Below, piece by piece: positions 1-4,713 of a DNA stretch of 9,869 bases (positions are counted from its first letter, which is position 1; each line of letters begins with the position of its first letter). The translations under genes were made by a program, and so were the position numbers. The stretch spans positions 1 through 9,869 of the forward strand of contig DVOA01000052.1 of assembly GCA_018714005.1 (NCBI GenBank), given 5' to 3'. Source of the stretch: Spyradomonas excrementavium. GTDB lineage: Bacteria; Cyanobacteriota; Vampirovibrionia; Gastranaerophilales; Gastranaerophilaceae. The notes below the pieces were generated by a model. It had not been told where the DNA came from and did not search any database. It saw only the letters and a list, made by a program, of their open reading frames with translations.

Positions 1-12
1 TCGTCTTTTATT

Positions 13-41
13 ATCTTATGAAAACCGAAGAACATTGTCAA
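13..41 (-). promoter_or_regulatory. Sigma70-type promoter directed leftward out of the window
   Basis: On the minus strand a perfect TTGACA -35 box (bases 41-36) is followed by a 17-nt spacer and TAAGAT (bases 18-13), close to the TATAAT consensus. Transcription would start near position 6 and run leftward, so it should serve a gene beyond the left edge. This is the best promoter match in the window. No gene on this strand begins inside 1-170, so its target cannot be seen. Confidence 0.65.
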
Positions 42-170
42 GGCTTATTTTTTACCTTTTATTAAGTTTTGTTATCCATGATTTTATATTTTTAGCAATT
101 TTTGTGAGTATATATTTTTTATATAAATATAAGAGATTTCATGCAAAACTAAACTAAGAGGAGAGATATT

Positions 171-440
171 ATGACAGAAGCTATCGGCGCAATTACATCG
201 GGCGTTACATCAAATTTTCAGCAAAAAAGCGGAGCTGAGCTGGAAAAAATTCAACAACTGAAAGCAAATAATTCATTTGATAAATTCGACAAAGATGGTG
301 ACGGAAAAATCTCCGGCACTGAACTTTCTGCACTAAAAGTTGTGCTTGCAGGCATTGATTTTGATGTTGATGCTGAGGGCGCAATTGACGAATCTGCTTT
401 TAACGCAGGCTTTACTAACGCCGAATATGAGGCAAAATAA
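171..440 (+). CDS. Small EF-hand (calcium-binding-type) protein, 89 aa
   Basis: This is a short acidic protein with a canonical EF-hand loop at residues 40-51 (D40, D42, D44, G45, I47, E51), which has every expected calcium ligand. A second loop at residues 65-76 keeps D65, D67, E69, G70 and I72 in correct spacing but has Ala at position 12 instead of Glu/Asp, so it is probably degenerate. There is no signal peptide or membrane segment, which suggests a cytoplasmic protein. The ATG at 171 has a clear AGGAG Shine-Dalgarno 7 nt upstream. The gene is monocistronic and ends 33 nt before a strong hairpin terminator, converging on the Cys-rich gene. The very AT-rich leader (61-150) has no promoter I would defend. 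Calcium buffering or sensing is inferred only from the motif, and the cellular role is unknown. Confidence 0.85.
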   Translation: MTEAIGAITSGVTSNFQQKSGAELEKIQQLKANNSFDKFDKDGDGKISGTELSALKVVLAGIDFDVDAEGAIDESAFNAGFTNAEYEAK

Positions 441-471
441 TAAAAACCGGTTTTATCCAATAAAAACAAGC

Positions 472-654
472 TTAAAACAGTCCGAGCTGATTACCCTCGG
501 ACTGTTTTTTGTATATTTCATAATCAAAACAGCCGATTTCGTTGATTGCGTGGAGATTGTTGCCGATATTTTGTATTCTGCCCCTGCCAACGTCGCAGGC
601 CTTAATATACTTGCAAAAACAGCAAATTTTCCATCTTTCGTCGACCTTTTTCAA
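472..654 (-). CDS. Small Cys-rich protein of unknown function, 60 aa, TTG start
   Basis: A TTG codon at 654 is preceded by a near-perfect Shine-Dalgarno (AAGGAGG, bases 666-660) with 5-nt spacing, which makes this a real gene despite the rare start. It begins 17 nt after the uppP stop and is the last gene of the TPR-queD-uppP operon. The protein has five cysteines (C11, C12, C14, C20, C42), a basic GRGR stretch (residues 23-26) and a Gly/Asn-rich centre. The C-x2-C-type cluster plus later cysteines could bind a metal, but no known zinc-finger family is recognised. There is no signal peptide or membrane helix. Its C-terminus (about residues 50-60) is encoded by the operon's terminator hairpin. 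The function is unknown. Confidence 0.72.
   Translation of the reverse strand: MKKVDERWKICCFCKYIKACDVGRGRIQNIGNNLHAINEIGCFDYEIYKKQSEGNQLGLF
474..508. terminator. Bidirectional intrinsic terminator between convergent genes
   Basis: A 13-bp perfect stem pairs bases 474-486 with 496-508 around a 9-nt loop (487-495). On the plus strand it ends in a T run (505-510), ideal for terminating the EF-hand gene. On the minus strand the stem ends in TTTT and is followed, after AAGC, by TTGTTTTTATT. It can therefore also stop the leftward operon. The minus-strand stem is coding sequence for the last residues of the Cys-rich protein, and the stop codon TAA (474-472) lies at its base. Confidence 0.88.
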
Positions 655-671
655 TTCACCCTCCTTAAAAT

Positions 672-1514
672 TTAGAAGAATTTGAAAAATACAAACATCG
701 CTGCGCCGACAACCCAGCAGTAATATGAAAAAACTTTCATTGAGTGCTTTGATAAAAATTTCAGAAAATATTTAATGCAAAAATATCCGGAAATGAACGA
801 AACAACGAACCCTGCGGCAATGGAAACCCAGTTGTAAGCAAGGATTTCGTGAAAATCGAGCTCAAGAACCGGATAAAATATTGACGCTCCGACAATTATC
901 GGTATGCTCAATAAAAATGAGTATCTGGCGCAGGTTACACGGTCAAGCCCGAGGAAAATCCCCGTTGAAATTGTCGAACCCGAGCGCGAAATCCCCGGCA
1001 GCGCCGCAAGCCCCTGCGCAATCCCGATTAAAATTGCTTTTTTCCAGTCCATTTTGTCGTTTTTGTCTTTTGCGTGCTCTGAAACATACTCCCCTGCCCA
1101 GAGAATCCATCCTGTGATAAACAGAAAAATCCCCACAACCCACGGCAAATTTATAAGCTTTTCAGAAATCCCTTTTAACGGGAATGCCACAAAAACCGTA
1201 AAAAATGTTCCGCCGAGAATGTAAAGCGACAATTTTGCCTCGGGTTCCGAGAAATCACGGGTTTTGAGGGCGTTAAAAAACGCTTTTATGAGCTTGATTA
1301 TGTCCTCTTTGAAGAATAAAAACACTGCAAGCAGCGTTCCCACGTGAAGAACAATGTCAAAAAACACTTCTTCAGAGCTGTTTACCAGAAATTCGTTGTT
1401 TGTGAAGAATTTATATAAACTTGAGGACAAAACCAGATGTCCGGAGCTCGAAACCGGCAAAAATTCGGTCAAACCCTGCACCAATCCCATAAATAACGCC
1501 TGTATAAGATTCAT
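672..1514 (-). CDS. uppP: Undecaprenyl-diphosphatase (BacA/UppP)
   Basis: This integral membrane phosphatase converts undecaprenyl diphosphate to undecaprenyl phosphate, recycling the lipid carrier for peptidoglycan and other envelope polymers. It commonly confers bacitracin tolerance. Both family signatures are intact: the N-terminal QGLTEFLPVSSSGH segment (residues 13-26, with E17, S22-S24, H26) and PGISRSGST (residues 173-181, with R177). Alternating hydrophobic segments fit the usual multi-helix fold, and 280 aa is close to the typical length of about 270. The ATG at 1514 lies 3 nt after the queD stop, and its Shine-Dalgarno (GGGAG, bases 1525-1521) sits inside the end of queD, so translation is probably coupled. 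The Cys-rich mini-gene follows 17 nt downstream. Confidence 0.96.
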   Translation of the reverse strand: MNLIQALFMGLVQGLTEFLPVSSSGHLVLSSSLYKFFTNNEFLVNSSEEVFFDIVLHVGTLLAVFLFFKEDIIKLIKAFFNALKTRDFSEPEAKLSLYILGGTFFTVFVAFPLKGISEKLINLPWVVGIFLFITGWILWAGEYVSEHAKDKNDKMDWKKAILIGIAQGLAALPGISRSGSTISTGIFLGLDRVTCARYSFLLSIPIIVGASIFYPVLELDFHEILAYNWVSIAAGFVVSFISGYFCIKYFLKFLSKHSMKVFSYYCWVVGAAMFVFFKFF

Positions 1515-1517
1515 AGC

Positions 1518-1883
1518 CTACTCCCACTCCTCATAATACATAGAACAGGAGTTTTCGTTCTCCCAAACTCCGACTTTTGACACCTGCGGAAACTCTTTTC
1601 GCATTTCATTGTAAATATACTGCGAAAGTATCTCGCTGCTGGGGCTTACGCCTTTAAATTCGGGGAGTTCGTTGATGTCTTTGTGGTCAAGGTAATCAAT
1701 AACTCGTTTTAACTCGCGTTTTAGCACCTTAAAATCAATGAGGATGTTGGATTTGTCCAGAACATCGCCTTTTGCGTAAACTTCAACTTTCCAGTTATGT
1801 CCGTGCTGGTTTTCGCATTCCCCCTCGTAGTTTAAAAGATGATGAGCCGCGGAAAACGAGCTTATTACTTTTACTTCGTACAT
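1518..1883 (-). CDS. queD: 6-carboxy-5,6,7,8-tetrahydropterin synthase / PTPS family (QueD)
   Basis: This zinc enzyme of the 6-pyruvoyl-tetrahydropterin synthase family most likely converts dihydroneopterin triphosphate to 6-carboxytetrahydropterin, an early step to the queuosine precursor preQ0. The zinc ligands are visible as H14 in FSAAHH and H27/H29 in the QHGHN motif. C23 just upstream is the expected catalytic cysteine, and LDHKDIN (residues 65-71) carries the catalytic Asp-His pair. PSSE (81-84) and W107-E108 match the family's C-terminal substrate pocket. At 121 aa it is the same size as E. coli QueD. AAAGGAG (bases 1898-1892) lies 8 nt before the ATG and overlaps the end of the TPR gene, whose stop is 3 nt upstream. 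No other queuosine genes are in the window, so a different PTPS-family reaction remains possible. Confidence 0.92.
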   Translation of the reverse strand: MYEVKVISSFSAAHHLLNYEGECENQHGHNWKVEVYAKGDVLDKSNILIDFKVLKRELKRVIDYLDHKDINELPEFKGVSPSSEILSQYIYNEMRKEFPQVSKVGVWENENSCSMYYEEWE

Positions 1884-1886
1884 TTA

Positions 1887-3662
1887 TTAAACTCCTTTGA
1901 TTTTTTTGTATAATTTTTTTGCTTCGGGCTGGTCAGGGAAGATTTTCACTATTTTTTCAAGATATTCTTCCGCCTTTTGTGCATCCGTAAGCTCTATGGC
2001 AATTTTCGCCGCCAGAAGAAGCACATTGACATTGTCCGGATAGTCTTTCAAGAGTTTGTTTACGATATTTTTTGCATTTTCGTATTCTTTAACCTCAAAA
2101 AACGTCAGCGCAAGAAGATTTGCGGTTTCCGCACCCTGATAAATGCTGTATGCGTCGAGCAGAAACTGTTTTGCGTTCTCAAATTCGCCTTTTCGGTAGA
2201 AAATCAGCCCCAGATTGTAGAAAACCGTGTCGTTGTGCGCGCCGTTTTCAAGGGCTTTGCTCAATAATTTCTGCGCTTCGTCATTTTTGTTCATAGAAAC
2301 GAGATTTAAACCGGCAAATGTCAAAATATCCGGATTTTCGGGCTGTTTTGCAAGCGCTTTTGCATACATTTCTTCAGCTTTTGCATAATTGTTTGTGTTG
2401 TGATAAAAATTAGCAAATTCAAAGATTATTGACGTGCTTTCGGGTGAAATCTCAAGCGCTGTCTTGAATTCGTCCTCAGCCTCGTCAAAAAGCCTGTGCG
2501 CCAGATAAACTATGCCCAAATCCTTATGCGCAAAGGCATTATTCGGCTCAAGCTGGATAACTTTTTTGAAAATTGTTTCTGCCTTGTCAATATCACCGGA
2601 TTTCATGCAAAGAATCGCGTATCTGTAATAAATATCCGCCGGAACTTTGCCGAGCCTGATAATATTCGCCAGAACAGCCTGCGCAGAAGCAACATCGCCC
2701 GCCGCCTGATAGCAGTCTGCCAATTTTAAAGCCATTTGTACTGATTTCGGATTCATCGTGACAAGAGTTTTAAGAATCATTATCGCGTCTTGATATTTTC
2801 CTGTTTGAATGTAGGCATTAGCAAGGTTGTACTGGAAATTCTGCTTTTCCGGTTGGAGAGTAACGAGTTTTTGATACAAACTAATAGCTTTTTCCCAATT
2901 TTGCGCATACATCGCGCCGAGAGCCGCCGCAGAAAGGTAAAACGGCGTAGGTTCAAGCTCGTATGCTGTATAATAATGCTCAAGTGCCTCTTCGTAGCGG
3001 TTTTTCAGCTGCAAAACCGACGCAAGATTGTAATGGGAGGTGGGATTTTCCGGCGTAAGCTCAATCGCCTTTTTAAATGCGCCTTCCGCCATATCGAGCC
3101 TGTTCAATCCCAGATAACATGAGCCGAGGTTGTTATACATCAGCGCATTTTCCGGATTCAGCCCGATTCCTTTGTTAAGTGCGTCAATCGCCTCTTCATA
3201 TTTTTTCAGCGCAATCAATGCCGTGGCCAGAAGATGAAAACTCTGATAGTTTTCCGGATCGATTTCAATAGCTTTTTTTGCAGCGGCTTCTGCGTTTTCG
3301 TTTTCTTTTAATTTTAAGTAAATTACGCACAAATTTTTGTACGCGTCCTGATAATTTTCTCGCAGGGTTATAACTTTTTCATAAGCGGATTTTGAACGCT
3401 GCAAATCGTTTTGGGTTTCATAAATTATGCCTAAATAATAGTACGATGTTGCGTCCTCTGGATTTCGGGCAATTACGTTTTCAAAATTCGCTTTTGCCTC
3501 GTCCATAAGATTCAGATTTACGTTCGCAAGCCCCAGATTTTTGGAGATTTCCGCGTCATTTTCGTATTTTCCGGAAAGCTCCTCCAAAATAGCCTTTGCT
3601 CCGCCAAAATCCTTTTGCGCAATCAAATTATTTGCTTTTTCAAGTTGTTCGTTTCTATCCAC
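1887..3662 (-). CDS. Large tetratricopeptide-repeat (TPR) protein, about 17 repeats, 591 aa
   Basis: Nearly the whole protein is built of consecutive 34-residue TPR units, about 17, in near-constant register from residue 4 to 579. Each shows the usual pattern: large aromatic/Leu residues, Gly at position 8 (for example NLG at 178-180 and 483-485), Ala at 20 and Pro near 32 (NPED, DPEN, TPEN, EPNN). It has no signal peptide, membrane segment or catalytic domain, so it is probably a soluble cytoplasmic scaffold that binds a peptide or protein partner. The start is GTG at 3662 with AGAGGTGA immediately upstream (GAGG spaced 6 nt). The alternative of a later ATG would cut into the first repeat. 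It is the first gene of the leftward operon with queD and uppP. The partner is unknown, and the operon position alone does not show a link to queuosine or the cell wall. Confidence 0.9.
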   Translation of the reverse strand: MDRNEQLEKANNLIAQKDFGGAKAILEELSGKYENDAEISKNLGLANVNLNLMDEAKANFENVIARNPEDATSYYYLGIIYETQNDLQRSKSAYEKVITLRENYQDAYKNLCVIYLKLKENENAEAAAKKAIEIDPENYQSFHLLATALIALKKYEEAIDALNKGIGLNPENALMYNNLGSCYLGLNRLDMAEGAFKKAIELTPENPTSHYNLASVLQLKNRYEEALEHYYTAYELEPTPFYLSAAALGAMYAQNWEKAISLYQKLVTLQPEKQNFQYNLANAYIQTGKYQDAIMILKTLVTMNPKSVQMALKLADCYQAAGDVASAQAVLANIIRLGKVPADIYYRYAILCMKSGDIDKAETIFKKVIQLEPNNAFAHKDLGIVYLAHRLFDEAEDEFKTALEISPESTSIIFEFANFYHNTNNYAKAEEMYAKALAKQPENPDILTFAGLNLVSMNKNDEAQKLLSKALENGAHNDTVFYNLGLIFYRKGEFENAKQFLLDAYSIYQGAETANLLALTFFEVKEYENAKNIVNKLLKDYPDNVNVLLLAAKIAIELTDAQKAEEYLEKIVKIFPDQPEAKKLYKKIKGV

Positions 3663-3681
3663 GATTCACCTCTCTGACTAC

Positions 3682-3711
3682 ATTTTACAATAAATACACA
3701 AATTTTAACAA
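3682..3711 (-). promoter_or_regulatory. Candidate promoter of the TPR-queD-uppP operon
   Basis: On the minus strand TTGTTA (bases 3711-3706) and TAAAAT (3687-3682) are separated by 18 nt. Transcription would start near 3675, giving a leader of about 13 nt that still contains the Shine-Dalgarno of the GTG start. The boxes are imperfect and the region is AT-rich, so chance matches are possible, but no other pair fits as well in this short divergent gap. Confidence 0.45.
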
Positions 3712-3781
3712 AAGAGGCAATTTTTTTATCGGTTTTGTTTTTCTCAAGGAGTGAAAGTCTGAAAGGAAAGCAGGTAAGTTG

Positions 3782-4000
3782 ATGAATGTGAGTTTTGCTA
3801 AAGTTTCAATCCCCCAGAAAGCAGTAGAAATAAAGCTTCATAAGGCTGCGGAGGCTTATTCAAAATATATGGAAAAGCTAAACGGCGCTCCGGCGGAAAA
3901 GCTTACATTTCTTCAAAAAAGAGAACTGGGAAACTTTAAAACTGCAAAAGCAATGCTTGAGGGCAGCGCTTCTTCGCCTGTTTTGAACGTGAAAGTATAA
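3782..4000 (+). CDS. Small hypothetical protein, 72 aa
   Basis: This is a lysine- and alanine-rich soluble protein with no cysteine, signal peptide or membrane helix. Residues from about 10 to 60 look strongly helical (KAVEIKLHKAAEAYSKYMEK, then a KRELGNFKTAKAMLEG helix), so a small helical hairpin is plausible. The family is not recognised. ATG at 3782 is chosen over the in-frame TTG one codon upstream (3779). Neither has an ideal ribosome site: AGGT lies 7 nt before the ATG, and AAAGGAAAG lies further upstream. It is divergent from the TPR operon and ends in a strong hairpin terminator shared with the convergent zinc-ribbon gene. An isolated gene with its own terminator and codon use like its neighbours supports reality. 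Confidence 0.62.
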   Translation: MNVSFAKVSIPQKAVEIKLHKAAEAYSKYMEKLNGAPAEKLTFLQKRELGNFKTAKAMLEGSASSPVLNVKV

Positions 4001-4010
4001 AATTGTATAA

Positions 4011-4035
4011 AAAAGACGGCTTTTTGCCGCCTTTT
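4011..4035. terminator. Bidirectional intrinsic terminator
   Basis: Bases 4011-4020 (AAAAGACGGC) pair with 4026-4035 (GCCGCCTTTT) around a TTTTT loop, with one A-C mismatch. A T-rich tail follows on the plus strand (to 4040). On the minus strand the A run becomes TTTTTT followed by ATAC. It can serve both the 72-aa gene and the convergent zinc-ribbon gene, whose TAA stop (4036-4034) overlaps the stem by two bases. Confidence 0.85.
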
Positions 4036-4366
4036 ATTTTCTCAAATCTTCCGGAATGTACTTTTGCCAGTCATGTTCCAGATTTTTTATGAAATTGTGT
4101 GCGTCGATTACGTCATCTGCTGAAATCGGCGCAGGCCCCTCCTGAATTTCAAGGGTCAAATCCTCCTCTTTCAGATTTTTCTTATTTAGCGAGCAGTGCC
4201 CGAAAAATGCGGTTCCGAAAGATTTTCCGCAGTGCCTGCACGTCACCTGCACCACAAACAGGTCATTTTCCTGCCTCATTACGCGAAAACTTTCCTGCGT
4301 AAAGTCATTTTTGCATTCGGAACAGCACATTCCTGAAAACAGTTGTTCTATAAGCTCTTTGTTCAT
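4034..4366 (-). CDS. Small zinc-ribbon-like protein of unknown function, about 110 aa
   Basis: Two CxxC knuckles about 25 residues apart (CSEC and CRHC, preceded by a further Cys and followed by FGHC) form a classic four-cysteine zinc-ribbon arrangement in the N-terminal half. The C-terminal half is acidic and probably helical (residues running to IPEDLRK). There is no signal peptide or membrane helix. The start is uncertain. ATG at 4366 is preferred, with GAGG about 12 nt upstream. An ATG at 4378 and a GTG at 4384 are in frame, but the GTG would lie upstream of the start point predicted from the TATAAT at 4391-4386. It is a single-gene unit between two plus-strand small genes. Zinc ribbons of this type serve in nucleic-acid or protein binding, but which applies here cannot be told. 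Confidence 0.78.
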   Translation of the reverse strand: MNKELIEQLFSGMCCSECKNDFTQESFRVMRQENDLFVVQVTCRHCGKSFGTAFFGHCSLNKKNLKEEDLTLEIQEGPAPISADDVIDAHNFIKNLEHDWQKYIPEDLRK

Positions 4367-4385
4367 ATTTTTGTTCATCCTCACT

Positions 4386-4391
4386 ATTATA
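4386..4391 (-). promoter_or_regulatory. Candidate -10 element for the zinc-ribbon gene
   Basis: A perfect TATAAT lies on the minus strand just upstream of the gene and predicts initiation near 4379. No recognisable -35 box sits 16-18 nt upstream. If this is the true promoter, the GTG at 4384 cannot be the start codon and the leader before the ATG at 4366 is only about 13 nt. Confidence 0.4.
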
Positions 4392-4526
4392 TTTTAAAAA
4401 TTTCTACTCTATTTGGTTGATTTTTGTAAAGAATTGTTAACATGAGACCTTGAAAGTGTTAGAAATGAAAAAAAATGGGCATTATATACATGTAGAGATA
4501 GATAAGCAGAAAGTAGAAGGTGCATC

Positions 4527-4622
4527 ATGGAAATTCTGAGTTTAGTCGCATTTGGTTTGTTAATGTACTTGGCCTTCATTGCAATTCCGACATTTATGGA
4601 AAACAAAGCTGCACAGCACTAA
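4527..4622 (+). CDS. 31-aa single-span membrane peptide
   Basis: This very short gene encodes a peptide that is almost entirely a hydrophobic helix (about residues 3-22, ending IAIPTFM) followed by a short polar tail (ENKAAQH). ATG at 4527 has AAGGTG 5 nt upstream, which is good for this genome. TAA at 4620-4622 is followed 22 nt later by a strong intrinsic terminator. It forms an isolated unit in a 347-nt gap between two leftward genes, with a TATATA element around 4483-4488 that might be its -10. Such peptides usually act as small subunits or regulators of membrane complexes, and this one matches no family I recognise. Start, stop, ribosome site, membrane helix and terminator together are fair evidence for a real gene. 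Confidence 0.7.
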   Translation: MEILSLVAFGLLMYLAFIAIPTFMENKAAQH

Positions 4623-4644
4623 GCACATTAAAAAACAAGTTTTT

Positions 4645-4671
4645 GAAAGGCTCCTCATTGAGGGGCTTTTC
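4645..4671. terminator. Intrinsic terminator after the 31-aa peptide gene
   Basis: Bases 4645-4656 pair with 4660-4671 around a 3-nt loop (ATT), with two G-T wobble positions. A pyrimidine-rich TTTTCTTCTTCTC tail follows on the plus strand. On the minus strand the hairpin is followed by CAAAAACTTG and then TTTTTT, a poorer context. It may still act as the end of the ligA-hisC operon, whose stop is 43 nt away. Confidence 0.78.
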
Positions 4672-4713
4672 TTCTTCTCAACCTTTTTCATGCCTTTTAA
4701 GACGCAAAGCGGG

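Noticed and set aside
61..170. Promoter for the EF-hand gene in the AT-rich leader
   Set aside because: Several TATA-like stretches and a TTGTGA (102-107) exist, but no -35/-10 pair has acceptable spacing, so no promoter is called.
340..675. 111-aa plus-strand open frame
   Set aside because: It overlaps the EF-hand gene in another frame, runs through the terminator and the antisense Cys-rich gene, and has no ribosome site. The protein looks like random AT-rich translation.
1887..3662. Repeated sequence that might be a DNA repeat array
   Set aside because: The periodicity is at protein level (34-residue TPR units) with diverged nucleotide sequence, so it is not a DNA repeat or CRISPR array.
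4367..4384. GTG start at 4384 (and ATG at 4378) for the zinc-ribbon gene
   Set aside because: The GTG has no Shine-Dalgarno and lies upstream of the start point predicted from TATAAT at 4391-4386. The ATG at 4378 directly abuts the GAGG. The ATG at 4366 is more plausible, though not certain.
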